Of a stretch of 52,196 bases of DNA, positions 17,396-26,986 are shown in pieces. The notes under the pieces are model-generated. The model made no database searches. It was given only the letters and a program-made list of their open reading frames with translations, and was not told the DNA's origin. The first letter of the stretch is position 1. Each line of letters starts with the position of its first letter. Source of the stretch: an uncultured beta proteobacterium (GTDB taxonomy: Bacteria; Pseudomonadota; Gammaproteobacteria; Burkholderiales; Burkholderiaceae_C); contig CAILAY010000178.1 in NCBI GenBank assembly GCA_903832285.1, positions 1 to 52,196 of the forward strand, read 5' to 3'. The position numbers and the translations under genes were made by a program.

Positions 17396-18447
17396 TTGAA
17401 CAGTTCCCCCACGGCCGAGGGCGGCGCAACGCCGAGATGGCGGTAGGCTGCCAGCGTTGCGATGCGACCGCGGGGCGTGCGTTGCAGATAACCCTGCTGG
17501 ATCAGGTAGGGCTCGATCACATCTTCGATCGTGTCGCGTTCCTCACCGATACTGGCCGCGATATTGTCCAGTCCGACCGGGCCACCGTCAAAGCGGTGGA
17601 TCACCGCTTCAAGCAGTTTGCGGTCCATCACGTCAAAACCCTGAGGGTCTACGTCCAGCATTGCCAACGCCCGGTTTGCGATGTCCAGCGTGATCGTGCC
17701 AATGCCTTTGACATCGGCAAAGTCGCGCACCCTGCGCAGCAGTCGATTCGCAATGCGAGGCGTGCCGCGGGACCGGCGCGCAATCTCGAACCCGCCCTCA
17801 TCGTCCGTGGGCACCTTGAGCAGACCGGCGCTGCGGCGCACGATGCGCGCCAACTCGTCGGGCGTGTAAAACTCAAGCCGCGACACAATGCCAAATCGGT
17901 CGCGCAGCGGATTCGTCAACATGCCGGCGCGCGTGGTCGCACCCACCAGCGTGAATGGCTGAAGATCAAGTTTGATGGAACGCGCCGCAGGACCTTCGCC
18001 GATCATGATGTCGATCTGGTAATCCTCCAGCGCCGGGTAGAGTATTTCCTCCACCACGGGACTAAGACGATGAATCTCGTCGATGAACAGCACGTCGTTC
18101 TTTTCCAGATTGGTCAGGAGCGCCGCCAGGTCCTTGGGCTTCTCCAGCACCGGTCCGCTGGTCTGGCGCAGGTTGACGCCGAGTTCGTGCGCAATGATGT
18201 GCGAGAGCGTGGTCTTGCCCAGTCCGGGAGGACCGAACAGCAGCACATGGTCCAGCGCCTCGCTGCGCATTTTCGCCGCACCAATGAAGATCTCCAGTTG
18301 CTCACGCACCTTGGTCTGCCCGACGTACTGGTCGAACAGCTTGGGGCGTAGCGCGCGCTCGATCGCCTCCTCGTTCGGAGACAGCGGGGCGGCCGACACC
18401 ATGCGGGGCACAAGCGGGGCAGAAAAATCGTCGGTCTGGATGCTCAC
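17386..18447 (-). CDS. ruvB: Holliday junction branch migration helicase RuvB
   Basis: RuvB is the AAA+ motor of the RuvAB complex in recombination repair. The protein has the N-terminal [14 protein letters not shown] segment, Walker [10 protein letters not shown], Walker [28 protein letters not shown] (sensor/arginine finger region) and a C-terminal winged helix ending in TPRGR. GTG 18447 gives the family N-terminus SIQTDDF. A TTG at 18477 would add ten unsupported residues. It is separated from ruvA by two genes on the other strand. Confidence 0.93.
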   Translation of the reverse strand: MSIQTDDFSAPLVPRMVSAAPLSPNEEAIERALRPKLFDQYVGQTKVREQLEIFIGAAKMRSEALDHVLLFGPPGLGKTTLSHIIAHELGVNLRQTSGPVLEKPKDLAALLTNLEKNDVLFIDEIHRLSPVVEEILYPALEDYQIDIMIGEGPAARSIKLDLQPFTLVGATTRAGMLTNPLRDRFGIVSRLEFYTPDELARIVRRSAGLLKVPTDDEGGFEIARRSRGTPRIANRLLRRVRDFADVKGIGTITLDIANRALAMLDVDPQGFDVMDRKLLEAVIHRFDGGPVGLDNIAASIGEERDTIEDVIEPYLIQQGYLQRTPRGRIATLAAYRHLGVAPPSAVGELFNGK

Positions 18448-18600
18448 GGCGGGCGTTGGGGACTCTAGGGAAAACAACAGCGCTGACTATAGCGCCACCC
18501 GCCACCCTCAAGTCGCGACGCCAGTGGTCGATACAACAGGGGTAGCCGGCACGGCGAATGTTTCGCCCACGTGCCAGCCACTCATCAGGGCAATCCATTC

Positions 18601-19773
18601 ATGAACCACCTTTGCCTCGAATCCCCTGTGCGCCGACTGCTGCAGAACACCATCGCGGGGCTGCTGGCTGCGCTATCCCTGTGGTACGGATTGCCTGCGC
18701 GGGCCAACACCGCAACACTGGCAAATCCCCTGCACGGAAGTTCTGCACCGATGCAGCCAGTGGCGACGGCCAGCGGTGCCGCCAGTGCGGCCGGCAACGG
18801 TGAAAAGCCGGAGGCAGCGCCGGTCATTTCCATCAGAAGCGCAGTCGCCAAACAACTCAGGGAAGCGATAGAGCAGAGCAACGCCGCCTCCGGCATCAAG
18901 AAGAAGCCCACCGTGCTGGTCGGCAGTTCGGACAAGGCGCCGGCCGCCAGCGCCCATGCCCCCGCGCCGGCTGCAGCAGCCAGGGGTCACGGCGTGCCGG
19001 CCGAAGCAAAGTCCAAACCATCGGGTCACCCGCTCAGTTCCAAGACGGGCAATCCCCATGCTCCAGCCGTCGCACACGATCCCCACGACGCCCCGCACTG
19101 GAGCTACGAGGGTGAGACAGGGCCGCAGGCCTGGGGTCAACTCCAGCCTTCCTTCAACCTTTGCGCCATCGGAAAACGGCAGTCGCCGATTCACATCGAG
19201 GATTCCGAAGCACTGCTGGGTCCGGCCGAACCGCTGCAGGTCAACTACCTGCCCAGCAAAGGTTCGGTAGTAAACAACGGACACACGATCCAGGTTGATC
19301 TGGAAGGCAGCAATACTCTCACGGTGCGTGGATCCACCTACAAGTTGGTGCAGTTTCACTTCCATCATCCGGCAGAAGAAAAGCTGAACTACAAGGGGTT
19401 TGCCATGGTGGCACATCTGGTGCACCAGAATGCGAAGGGACAGTTGGCGGTGCTGGCAGTACTGTTTGATCCAGGTGACGCCAGCCCCATGGTGCAGAAA
19501 GTCTGGACTCACATGCCGCTGGACGTAGGCGACCGCGTCGGTCTGCCCGACGGCCTCATCGACCTGAACGAAACCTTGCCCAAGGACATGCGTTATTACC
19601 AGTTCATGGGCTCCCTCACGACACCACCCTGCACCGAAGGGGTGCTCTGGCTGGTATTGCGCCAGCCCATGACGCTGAGCCGGGAGCAACTCAAGCTCTT
19701 TGCCCAACTTTTCCCCAACAACGCCCGCCCCACCCAGCCCACCTTGGGTCGGGTCGTGCGCGAGGCGCAATAG
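18601..19773 (+). CDS. Periplasmic alpha-class carbonic anhydrase with a long Ala/Pro-rich linker
   Basis: This enzyme interconverts CO2 and bicarbonate in the periplasm. The 390-residue protein has a signal peptide (cleavage near ARA-N, residue ~35), then about 130 residues of low-complexity Ala/Pro/Ser/Lys-rich sequence, then a full alpha-carbonic anhydrase domain starting at HWSYEG. Zinc ligands are His253 and His255 in QFHFHH and His272 in VAHLVH. Other family marks are KRQSPIHIED, NNGHTIQV and SLTTPPCTEGV. I chose ATG 18601 because it opens the signal peptide. It reads opposite to ruvA and ruvB. Confidence 0.9.
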   Translation: MNHLCLESPVRRLLQNTIAGLLAALSLWYGLPARANTATLANPLHGSSAPMQPVATASGAASAAGNGEKPEAAPVISIRSAVAKQLREAIEQSNAASGIKKKPTVLVGSSDKAPAASAHAPAPAAAARGHGVPAEAKSKPSGHPLSSKTGNPHAPAVAHDPHDAPHWSYEGETGPQAWGQLQPSFNLCAIGKRQSPIHIEDSEALLGPAEPLQVNYLPSKGSVVNNGHTIQVDLEGSNTLTVRGSTYKLVQFHFHHPAEEKLNYKGFAMVAHLVHQNAKGQLAVLAVLFDPGDASPMVQKVWTHMPLDVGDRVGLPDGLIDLNETLPKDMRYYQFMGSLTTPPCTEGVLWLVLRQPMTLSREQLKLFAQLFPNNARPTQPTLGRVVREAQ

Positions 19774-19902
19774 GGCTGCGTCCTTTCAACGGCAGGGACT
19801 TGATTGCGGTCGCGGGTGCCTGCATATGGCGCTAGTTTGACAATTTGACCCCGCACGTCAACTGTGATGATGTGGGCGCCGTTGTTTAAACAGGAGTGAT
19901 CC

Positions 19903-21126
19903 ATGAAAAACCATCTTCACAGTTTCGTGCTGGCGTCTTTCGCCGCAGTGTCAGGCGTCCAGGGTGTTCAGGCGCAGCCCAGCGATGCACCCGATGCACC
20001 TCCGTATATGTACGCGCAGGAGGCATTTATGCAGCAGGACCTTGATTCCATGCTTGCGCCGATTGCGCTCTACCCGGATTCCTTGTTGGCGCAAATCTTG
20101 ATGGCCGCGACCTACCCGTTTGAAGTGGAAGAAGCGTCCCGATGGTCCGCCGCCATTCCAGGTGTGCCTGCGCAGGAAGCGGTGCGGTCCGTGGCACAGC
20201 GTGGCTGGGATCCAAGTGTGCAGTCGCTCATGGCTTTTCCGCAAGTGTTGCAGATGATGGCGAGCGCACCCGAGTGGACACAGAGGCTGGGCAACGCGTT
20301 TCTGAGCCAACAGCCTCAAGTCTGGGCGACTGTGCAGGCCTTGCGCCAGCGCGCCTATGCCGCTGGCTACTTGCGTTCCAATGAACAGGTTCGGGTGCTG
20401 CAAAACGGCACCCTGCTGGTGCTTGAACCTGCCAGCCCAGAAGTGATTTACGTGCCCTACTACGACCCGTTGCTGGTCTACGGCCGTTGGTGGTGGCCCG
20501 GCTATGCCCCCATGCGCTGGAATCCCTGGCCCGGCTATGCCGCACCAGCCAGACGAGGCGGCATCTATCTGGGCTCTGGGATCAGCGTGGGCCTGAATTT
20601 CTTCTTCGGTCAAGTCAACTGGAACACGTTCCACGCCACCGTACAGCCCCATCCCGAATGGAACAACCGACACGCGCACCCAGGGCAGGACTGGCGGCAT
20701 GAGCCCGAGCATCGCCGCGATGTTCCGTACACCAATCCGCCCACTCGGCCACAACCGGTGCAGCGGCCCATCGCGCCGGAACGACGCCCGGAGCGTCGCG
20801 GTCAGCCACCTGGCTCAGAGCCCCCGGTCGAGTCTGCGCCCACGACGCCACGCTCGTCGGCCGGCAATTCAGGGCAACGAGACCCGGGACGCGGCCGAAC
20901 GGATCGGGGTAGTGCACCACCCACGGCAATTCCACCCACTGCACCCAGACCGGCTACGGCGCCAACGCCGCGCCCCGCTGAGTCTGGTCGCGGGCAGAAC
21001 GCAGCGCCGAGCGGTCATGCGCAGCCTGCAACGCCGCCGCGCGCACCCGCAGAAACCAGAGCACCCGTCAAAGTGCCCGACCGCCTCAGCGAGCAACCCG
21101 TCGAAAGAAATCTCAACGGAAAGTAA
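19903..21126 (+). CDS. DUF3300-family secreted protein
   Basis: The 407-residue protein has a signal peptide ending near VQA-Q and the DUF3300 core (about residues 45-200): LDSMLAPIALYPDSLLAQILMAATYP, RGWDPSVQSL, PEVIYVPYYDP. The C-terminal third is disordered, rich in Pro, Arg and Ser. DUF3300 proteins are exported and have no established biochemical role. A good AGGAG site precedes ATG 19903. The gene ends 5 nt from the convergent ruvA stop. Confidence 0.85.
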   Translation: MKNHLHSFVLASFAAVSGVQGVQAQPSDAPDAPPYMYAQEAFMQQDLDSMLAPIALYPDSLLAQILMAATYPFEVEEASRWSAAIPGVPAQEAVRSVAQRGWDPSVQSLMAFPQVLQMMASAPEWTQRLGNAFLSQQPQVWATVQALRQRAYAAGYLRSNEQVRVLQNGTLLVLEPASPEVIYVPYYDPLLVYGRWWWPGYAPMRWNPWPGYAAPARRGGIYLGSGISVGLNFFFGQVNWNTFHATVQPHPEWNNRHAHPGQDWRHEPEHRRDVPYTNPPTRPQPVQRPIAPERRPERRGQPPGSEPPVESAPTTPRSSAGNSGQRDPGRGRTDRGSAPPTAIPPTAPRPATAPTPRPAESGRGQNAAPSGHAQPATPPRAPAETRAPVKVPDRLSEQPVERNLNGK

Positions 21127-21131
21127 CCTGT

Positions 21132-21704
21132 TCAGCGTGCCAAGGCCTTGAGAGCGAGCTTGATGCCGTCGCCTACCGCTACGCCGACGGGCAACGCCTT
21201 GAGCGCCAGGGCAGCTTCCTTGTCGCTGTAGCCCAGGGCCACCAAGGCCTGCAGGATGTCCGCTTGGGTATCGCTGGCGACGTTTGATGTCACCCCCAGG
21301 TCAGGTCCGAACTTGCCCCTGAGTTCCAGTAGCAAGCGCTCGGCGGTCTTCTTGCCGATGCCCGGAATCTTGACCAGTCGCCCCGCGTCCTGAACTGTTA
21401 CGGCCTGCGCAATATCGGCCACGCTCATGCCACTGAGCACACCCAAAGCCGTGCGTGGACCCACGCCGGAAATCTTGATGAGCTGCCTGAACGCGGCACG
21501 CTCCTGCGCGGTAAAAAAACCATAGAGAATCTGCGCGTCTTCGCGCACTACAAAATGTGTGAGCAAGGACAGTTTTTCGCCCAGGGCTGGCAGGTTGTAG
21601 AACGTACTCATGGGTACATCCACCTCGTATCCCACGCCGTGGCAGTCGATCAGCACCTGCGGAGGATTTTTTTCCAGCAAGATGCCGCTGAGTTTTCCGA
21701 TCAT
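21132..21704 (-). CDS. ruvA: Holliday junction-binding protein RuvA
   Basis: RuvA binds four-way junctions and loads RuvB. The 190-residue protein begins [12 protein letters not shown], the family N-terminus, has two helix-hairpin-helix segments ([13 protein letters not shown] and [22 protein letters not shown]) and a C-terminal domain III ([15 protein letters not shown]) that contacts RuvB. ATG 21704 is chosen; a longer reading frame upstream would add residues foreign to the family. ruvC is not in the window. Confidence 0.94.
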   Translation of the reverse strand: MIGKLSGILLEKNPPQVLIDCHGVGYEVDVPMSTFYNLPALGEKLSLLTHFVVREDAQILYGFFTAQERAAFRQLIKISGVGPRTALGVLSGMSVADIAQAVTVQDAGRLVKIPGIGKKTAERLLLELRGKFGPDLGVTSNVASDTQADILQALVALGYSDKEAALALKALPVGVAVGDGIKLALKALAR

Positions 21705-21717
21705 GAATATCCTGATA

Positions 21718-21795
21718 ATTTGCGGGACAGACCAAGAACTACGCGAAGCGAGTTTTGCTCTGTCCTCAACTGACCCATACTTGCGGGACATTCCC
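21718..21795. repeat. Dispersed-repeat fragment between ruvA and phoH
   Basis: The 10-mer TTGCGGGACA occurs twice here, at 21720-21729 and 21781-21790. Between them, 21762-21775 (GTCCTCAACTGACC) is the exact reverse complement of 35290-35303. These sequences link this gap to the larger repeats at 23246 and 35284. Confidence 0.55.
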
Positions 21796-21852
21796 ATGTC
21801 CTCGAATGACTATAGTTGTCTATGATGAGACATTCCTCTCAGGATTATCAGC

Positions 21853-22788
21853 TTGATTCTCAGACACACGTTCTCCCCGCCCAACAATGCCCGCCTGACC
21901 CATTTGTGCGGTCCCACCGACGCGCACCTGCGCACCGTCGAGGCGGCGCTCCAGGTAACTATTGCACATCGGCATGAACAGTTCAAGGTAGATGGCGCCA
22001 AGGCCCGCGCCACGCGCGCCATGGAAGTTTTGCAGGCCCTGTACGAGATCGCGGCGCGCCCGATCGAAGCCACCAAGGTGCAATTGATGCTTGCCGGCGA
22101 CGCCTTCATGAGCGAGGCCGATGACGGCACCATGACGTTGCACACCCGCCGCTCCGACTTGCGCGCCCGCACGCCCACCCAGAGCGTCTACCTGGACAAC
22201 ATTGCAAGTCACGACATTACCTTCGGCATCGGTCCGGCGGGCACGGGCAAGACCTATCTGGCCGTAGCTTGCGCCGTCGATGCACTGGAGCGCAGCGCAG
22301 TGCAGCGCATCGTGCTCACCCGCCCTGCCGTGGAGGCGGGTGAGAAATTGGGCTTCCTGCCTGGCGATCTGAGCCAGAAGGTAGACCCCTACCTTCGTCC
22401 GTTGTACGACGCGCTCTACGACCTGATGGGATTTGACAAGGTGGCAAAGGCGTTCGAACGGCAGGCGATCGAGATCGCGCCATTGGCCTTCATGCGCGGA
22501 CGCACGCTGAACAACGCCTTCATCATCCTGGACGAAGCCCAGAACACAACGCCAGAGCAGATGAAAATGTTCCTCACGCGCACCGGCTTTGGCGCCAAGG
22601 TAGTGGTAACCGGCGACGTCAGCCAGATCGACCTTCCGAAAAGCCAGATCAGCGGCTTGATCGAGGCGGAACAAGTGCTCAAGCGGGTCAAAGGCATCGC
22701 CGTTACGCACTTCACCAGCGCAGATGTGGTACGCCATCCGCTGGTGGCGCGCATTGTCGACGCCTACGATGCACGAGGCAGAAAATGA
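21853..22788 (+). CDS. phoH: PhoH-like ATPase
   Basis: This 311-residue PhoH/YbeZ-type ATPase is usually linked to YbeY and rRNA/RNA metabolism. It has Walker [29 protein letters not shown], and Walker [21 protein letters not shown] followed by [12 protein letters not shown]. The start is TTG 21853 (MILRHTF). An in-frame TGA at 21826 and no ATG or GTG in between leave no better start, and AGGA lies 8 nt upstream. It overlaps ybeY by ATGA. Confidence 0.9.
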   Translation: MILRHTFSPPNNARLTHLCGPTDAHLRTVEAALQVTIAHRHEQFKVDGAKARATRAMEVLQALYEIAARPIEATKVQLMLAGDAFMSEADDGTMTLHTRRSDLRARTPTQSVYLDNIASHDITFGIGPAGTGKTYLAVACAVDALERSAVQRIVLTRPAVEAGEKLGFLPGDLSQKVDPYLRPLYDALYDLMGFDKVAKAFERQAIEIAPLAFMRGRTLNNAFIILDEAQNTTPEQMKMFLTRTGFGAKVVVTGDVSQIDLPKSQISGLIEAEQVLKRVKGIAVTHFTSADVVRHPLVARIVDAYDARGRK

Positions 22789-23243
22789 CGCTCCGGAATT
22801 TGCAGCTTTCGCTGCAGTTTGCCCTGGGCTCTGACGCGACGGCCCATCGTGCTGTACTGCCAAGGCATTGGGTCGCGCGCTGCATACGTCACGCGCTGGA
22901 ACGCGACGCAGAAATCACCGTGCGCATCGTCGATGCTGAAGAAGGTCGGGTGCTGAACCGCGACTATCGAAACAAGGACTACGCCACCAACGTGCTGACC
23001 TTCGATTACGCGCATGAGCCCACGGTCACAGCCGACCTGGTGCTGTGTGCGCCGGTGGTAGAGCTGGAAGCGCGCGAGCAGGGAAAAAATCTGCGGGCAC
23101 ACTACGCCCATTTGCTGGTGCATGGGGCGCTGCACGCCCAGGGATGGGAACACGAAACCAGCGCCACTGAGGCGCAGGCGATGGAGGCACGTGAAGCGGA
23201 AATCCTGGCGGCTGTGGGCGTCGATAATCCGTACGCTGCATGA
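22785..23243 (+). CDS. ybeY: Endoribonuclease YbeY
   Basis: YbeY is a metal-dependent RNase for 16S rRNA 3' maturation and ribosome quality control. The 152-residue protein has the family metal motif as [12 protein letters not shown] (HGxLHxxGxxH), and [18 protein letters not shown]. The start overlaps the phoH stop, giving the usual phoH-ybeY pair. corC and lnt, often next in this cluster in other proteobacteria, are about 22 kb away. Confidence 0.92.
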   Translation: MTLRNLQLSLQFALGSDATAHRAVLPRHWVARCIRHALERDAEITVRIVDAEEGRVLNRDYRNKDYATNVLTFDYAHEPTVTADLVLCAPVVELEAREQGKNLRAHYAHLLVHGALHAQGWEHETSATEAQAMEAREAEILAAVGVDNPYAA

Positions 23244-23245
23244 AC

Positions 23246-23280
23246 CCTTGCGGGACAGGGTTATTGGGGTCGGACACCAA
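23246..23280. repeat. Dispersed repeat with REP-like palindrome, copy 1
   Basis: The stretch begins CCTTGCGGGACAGGGTTATT and continues into the palindrome TTGGGGTC-G-GACACCAA. It lies in the gap between ybeY and the ComFB-like gene. Positions 35388-35422 carry the same 35 bases in inverted orientation with two differences, both in the palindrome. This pattern resembles REP/REPIN elements mobilised by single-strand transposases, but no transposase is in the window. Confidence 0.75.
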
Positions 23281-23297
23281 CTGATGAGGAGATAGCA

Positions 23298-23582
23298 ATG
23301 GTCGTCAACTTTGAACAGGTCCACAACTACTACGAGCGCCTCGTCTTTGAGGAGGTGATTTCGCGCAGTGCCGCTTTCCCTGCCTACACCGCGGAGATGC
23401 TGGCCGATGTGGCGTGTGTGGCACTGAACCGCATGCCCGTGCGCTACGTGCGGCACGAGGTTGACCTGGTCTTTTATCTGACCGAAGCGGAGCGCCATGA
23501 AATCGAGCAGGCGATGGAGTCAGCCCTGACTTACGCCTTCGGCTACGTCGGGGACTGGACGCTCAAGCGCGGTGCGGCTTGA
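23298..23582 (+). CDS. ComFB-family small protein
   Basis: The 94-residue cytoplasmic protein matches the late-competence ComFB domain: NYYERLVFEEVI near the N-terminus and DVACVALNRMPVRYVRHEVDLVFYLT in the middle, where ComFB proteins have LALNxLPPRYV. The cysteine cluster of some ComFB proteins is absent. ComFB-like proteins in cyanobacteria have been described as cyclic di-nucleotide receptors; applying that here is inference. A strong AGGAGA site precedes ATG 23298. No competence gene is adjacent. Confidence 0.7.
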   Translation: MVVNFEQVHNYYERLVFEEVISRSAAFPAYTAEMLADVACVALNRMPVRYVRHEVDLVFYLTEAERHEIEQAMESALTYAFGYVGDWTLKRGAA

Positions 23583-23616
23583 GATGCCACGACATCTATA
23601 CCCTCGCTATTCCAGA

Positions 23617-24072
23617 TCACGGTACCTGCAACATCAACGTCACTGGCCCGTCATTCACCAGATGCACCTGCATATCCGCAGCGAAAATGCCCGTCTGGAC
23701 CGTGCCGTGTGATCTGCGCGCCTGAGCCACAAAGTAGTCATACACGCGTTGGCCCTCGTCGGGCGACGCCGCCTGCGTAAAGCTGGGCCGGTTGCCGCCC
23801 GAGGTGTCGGCCGCGAGGGTGAACTGGCTCACGATCAGTAAACCACCCTGCGCGCCGCAACCGTCCAAGTCCTGCAGGCTGCGGTTCATCTTGCCCGCAT
23901 CGTCGCTGAAAATGCGCAGCTTGAGCAACTTGGAAAGCAGCTTGTCGGCATGCGAGAGCGTGTCACCCTGCAGCGCGCATAACAGCACCAACAATCCGGC
24001 ATCGATATGGCCGACGTCTCGCCCATCGATCACCACCTTCGCAGAGCTGACCCGTTGCACCAGCGCCTTCAA
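23617..24072 (-). CDS. dtd: D-aminoacyl-tRNA deacylase Dtd
   Basis: Dtd removes D-amino acids (and Gly from tRNA-Ala) from mischarged tRNAs. The 151-residue protein has the signature SQFTLAAD and the Gly-cisPro motif in [10 protein letters not shown], plus NRPSFTQAA. Its length matches the family (E. coli 145). The start ATG overlaps the stop of the upstream transporter gene, so the two are co-transcribed. Confidence 0.93.
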   Translation of the reverse strand: MKALVQRVSSAKVVIDGRDVGHIDAGLLVLLCALQGDTLSHADKLLSKLLKLRIFSDDAGKMNRSLQDLDGCGAQGGLLIVSQFTLAADTSGGNRPSFTQAASPDEGQRVYDYFVAQARRSHGTVQTGIFAADMQVHLVNDGPVTLMLQVP

Positions 24073-24977
24073 ATCAGATCCCTGGCATCGTCGAAATGGG
24101 CTTCCACGTCACTGGGCAGAAGCTGGATCGAGGCGCGCAGTCCCGGCACTGCGCTCATCAGCGCCTGCTCGACGCTGGCGCGCACCGCAGCAGCGCGACC
24201 GAGCGACCAGTTCGACGGCATATGCATGTGCATGTCGACAAAGCGGCGCTGCCCTGCCTTGCGCGTATTGAGGTGATCAAAGCGGATGGTGCGGTGATCA
24301 AAGTCGAGCAGGATCTTCTGAATGTCCGCGAGCACCTCAGGCTCGACCGCCTCGTCCATCAAACCCTGTGATGATCGCCACATCAGGTGCATGCCTTCTT
24401 TCAGAATATTCAGTGCGACACCGATCGCGACCACCGCATCCAACCACCACCAATCCGTGAGCAGGACGCCAATCAGTCCTATCACCACACCCACCGAAGT
24501 CCAGACGTCAGTCACCAGGTGCTTGGCGTCGGCCTCCAGCGCGATCGACCGATGCCGCTTCGCAGCCCTGAACATGACCCATGCAAGCCAGCCATTGAGT
24601 GCCGAGCTGACAACCGAAAGCACGAGGCCCCAGCCGAGTTGCACCACCGGCTGGGGATCGAAGAAGCGATGCCCGGCGGCCCAGATGATTCCGACCGCTG
24701 CGCCGATGATCAGAATGCCTTCGAACCCGGCAGAAAAATACTCCGCCTTGTGGTGCCCGTAGGGGTGGTCGTCGTCCGCCGGCCGTTGTGCGACGATGAC
24801 CATCATCAACGCGAAAATGGCGCTCGCCAGATTCACAAAGGATTCCATCGCATCCGAAAGCAGTCCTACCGAGTCGGTGATGTACCAGGCCAGGGTCTTC
24901 ATCACGATCGTCACCACGGCCACGGCGATGGACGCCCACAGCAGCGTGCGCGGCGTTGGCGCGGATTTAGCGTTCAT
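24069..24977 (-). CDS. Cation diffusion facilitator (CDF) family metal transporter
   Basis: This is an inner-membrane divalent metal/proton antiporter. The 302-residue protein has about six helices, helix-II residues in [14 protein letters not shown], the loop [14 protein letters not shown], helix-[14 protein letters not shown] with the metal-site His and Asp, and a C-terminal cytoplasmic ferredoxin-like domain with [19 protein letters not shown]. The helix-II site reads D-x4-S-x2-N-like, which differs from the DxxxD of zinc-type YiiP, so the metal is uncertain (Zn, Fe, Mn or Co). It overlaps dtd. Confidence 0.85.
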   Translation of the reverse strand: MNAKSAPTPRTLLWASIAVAVVTIVMKTLAWYITDSVGLLSDAMESFVNLASAIFALMMVIVAQRPADDDHPYGHHKAEYFSAGFEGILIIGAAVGIIWAAGHRFFDPQPVVQLGWGLVLSVVSSALNGWLAWVMFRAAKRHRSIALEADAKHLVTDVWTSVGVVIGLIGVLLTDWWWLDAVVAIGVALNILKEGMHLMWRSSQGLMDEAVEPEVLADIQKILLDFDHRTIRFDHLNTRKAGQRRFVDMHMHMPSNWSLGRAAAVRASVEQALMSAVPGLRASIQLLPSDVEAHFDDARDLI

Positions 24978-25022
24978 GTCTCGATTGTGCCCAAACCGGC
25001 CCGGGTTGGCATGGAACCGGGT

Positions 25023-25685
25023 TCAGTTCAACATTGCAGGAAGATGTGCCATGTCGGTGAATATCTGCTGCACACCCAACTCCCGCAGTTGCTGCGCCGT
25101 GCTGTAACCAGCCCCACTGGGACAATAGCCCAATACCGTCGCTCCCGCAGCCAGTCCTGCACGCGCACCGGTGATCGTGTCCTCGACGACGGCGCAAGCA
25201 CTGGCCGCAAGCCCGAGCGCCGCGGCTGCAGCCAGGTAGACATCGGGGTGCGGCTTGGAGCGCGGCACCTCGTGGCCACTGAAGATGCGGCCCTCAAAGA
25301 AAGTCATGAGTCCCACCTTGTTGAGCTGCAATTCCACCTTGCCGCGATCGGCACCGGAGGCACAGGCAATGCGCGCGCCGTAATCCCCATGAATTTGTTG
25401 CACCGCCTGCACTGCATTGGGAATGGCCACAAGCTCGGCCTGAAGAGCCTGGTCGCGTCGATCGCGAAACTGCTGCATCCATTCCTGCGTCAAAGGCTGC
25501 GCGGTGTGGTGCTCGATCCTGGCTTGCAGGTCCTTCACCGCCCGCCCCAGAAAGATGTCCATGCACTCGTGAGAACTCAGACTCCAACCGCGCTCTTTCA
25601 GCATGACGCGCAGCACCTCGTTCGTGATGCCCTCGGAATCCACCAGCACACCATCACAGTCAAACAACACCGCCTCGTATTTCAT
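25023..25685 (-). CDS. HAD-family phosphatase/phosphomutase-like protein
   Basis: The 220-residue cytoplasmic protein has HAD motif I VLFDCDGVLVDSE, motif II around IACASGADR, motif III Lys in VPRSKPHPDVYL and motif IV VVEDTITGARAGLAAG. The motif I pattern DxDGVLVDSE places it in the beta-phosphoglucomutase/YcjU-like subgroup. Substrate unknown. I chose ATG 25685 (MKYEAV); a longer in-frame start adds unrelated residues. Confidence 0.82.
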   Translation of the reverse strand: MKYEAVLFDCDGVLVDSEGITNEVLRVMLKERGWSLSSHECMDIFLGRAVKDLQARIEHHTAQPLTQEWMQQFRDRRDQALQAELVAIPNAVQAVQQIHGDYGARIACASGADRGKVELQLNKVGLMTFFEGRIFSGHEVPRSKPHPDVYLAAAAALGLAASACAVVEDTITGARAGLAAGATVLGYCPSGAGYSTAQQLRELGVQQIFTDMAHLPAMLN

Positions 25686-25851
25686 CTGTTCATTCTTCCA
25701 TTGCTTCAAATTTGATAGCAGCACTCAAGATACGTCGCACTTGAGATGAAACCAGCGCCACTGTTCGACCGCCAACCGGCGTCGCACCAAGCGCAGAGGC
25801 AATCCATGGGATTCACAGGCAGCACCCGCCGCCATATCGAGCGGTCAAAGC

Positions 25852-26985
25852 TCAGGCGGCCAATGCCCTTTGAATCAGGATCTTCTGCACGTCGCTCGTA
25901 CCTTCGTAGATCTGGCACACGCGCACGTCGCGGTAGATGCGTTCCACCGGGAAGTCGTTCACCACACCGTAGCCGCCCAGGGTCTGGATTGCCGCGCTGC
26001 ACACGGCTTCCGCCATTTCGCTCGCGAAGAGTTTGGCCATGGCGGCTTCCTTCAGGCAGGGACGACCCCCATCGCGCAGACTGGCCGCGTGCCAGATCAA
26101 CTGGCGCGCTGCTTCGATCTGCGTGGCGCAATCCGCCAGTCGAAAACCCACAGCCTGATGGTTGAAGATGGCCGTGCCAAAGCTTTGGCGCTCCTTTGAA
26201 TACGCCAATGCATATTCAAAAGCGCTGCGCGCCATACCCACGCTCTGCGCCGCGATGCCGATGCGTCCGCCCTCGAGCCCACCCAGGGCAATGCGGTAGC
26301 CCTCGCCTTCGGCTCCGATCAGGTTTTCCGCTGGTATGCGGCAGTTGTCCAGATTGATTTGCGCGGTGTCGCTGCTGTGTTGTCCGATCTTGTCTTCGAG
26401 CCGCGCCACCACGTAGCCCTCAGCCTTTGTGGGAACGAGAAAGGCGCTCATGCCCTTCTTGCCAGCGCCCTTGTCGGTCACCGCGATAACGATCGCCACG
26501 TCGCCGTTCTTGCCGCTGGTAATGAATTGCTTGACGCCGTTGAGGACATAGCCGTCACCGTCCTTTACTGCCGTGGTGCGCAGGCCCGAAGCGTCAGAAC
26601 CCACATGGGGCTCAGTCAGACAGAACGCACCCAGCATCTCACCCTGCGCCAGCTTTGTCAGCCACTGCTTCTTTTGCACGGCATTGCCATGCGTCATCAG
26701 GATAGCGTTAACGGGACAGTTGGTGACGGAAATCGCCGTGCTGGTGCCACCGTCGCCGGCCGCGATCTCCTCCAGCACCAGCGCCAGGGTCAGGTAGTCC
26801 AAATGCGCGCCACCCCACTCCTCGGGCACACAGATGCCGTAGGCGCCCAGCGCGGCCAAACCGCGATGAGCTTCCTTCGGAAAATGGTGCTCCCTGTCCC
26901 ACCGCCCAGCGTGTGGCCAGAGCTGCTCCTGGGCATAAGCGCGCACCGCATCGCGCACCATCTCCTGGTCCTGGGTCAGCAACAT
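25852..26985 (-). CDS. Acyl-CoA dehydrogenase
   Basis: This 377-residue FAD-dependent acyl-CoA dehydrogenase performs the first oxidation of a beta-oxidation-type pathway. It has LTEPHVGSDASGLRTTA (FAD-binding), KQFITSGKNGDVAIV, ERQSFGTAIFNHQAVGFRLAD and the C-terminal IQTLGGYGVVNDFPVERIYRDVRVCQIYEGTSDVQKILIQR with the catalytic Glu in YEGTSD. Substrate chain length cannot be read from sequence; it resembles short-chain enzymes. It begins 1 nt after the thiolase stop and is probably translated with it. Confidence 0.88.
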   Translation of the reverse strand: MLLTQDQEMVRDAVRAYAQEQLWPHAGRWDREHHFPKEAHRGLAALGAYGICVPEEWGGAHLDYLTLALVLEEIAAGDGGTSTAISVTNCPVNAILMTHGNAVQKKQWLTKLAQGEMLGAFCLTEPHVGSDASGLRTTAVKDGDGYVLNGVKQFITSGKNGDVAIVIAVTDKGAGKKGMSAFLVPTKAEGYVVARLEDKIGQHSSDTAQINLDNCRIPAENLIGAEGEGYRIALGGLEGGRIGIAAQSVGMARSAFEYALAYSKERQSFGTAIFNHQAVGFRLADCATQIEAARQLIWHAASLRDGGRPCLKEAAMAKLFASEMAEAVCSAAIQTLGGYGVVNDFPVERIYRDVRVCQIYEGTSDVQKILIQRALAA

Positions 26986-26986
26986 G

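Noticed and set aside
21820-22863. 347-codon minus-strand open frame opposite phoH
   Set aside because: PhoH on the plus strand has Walker motifs and a coupled ybeY; the minus frame is a shadow.
25700-25740. AAATTTGATAGC-type motif downstream of the acyl-CoA dehydrogenase
   Set aside because: It resembles a motif frequent in Comamonadaceae intergenic DNA, but only one short copy was noticed here, so it is not called as a repeat.
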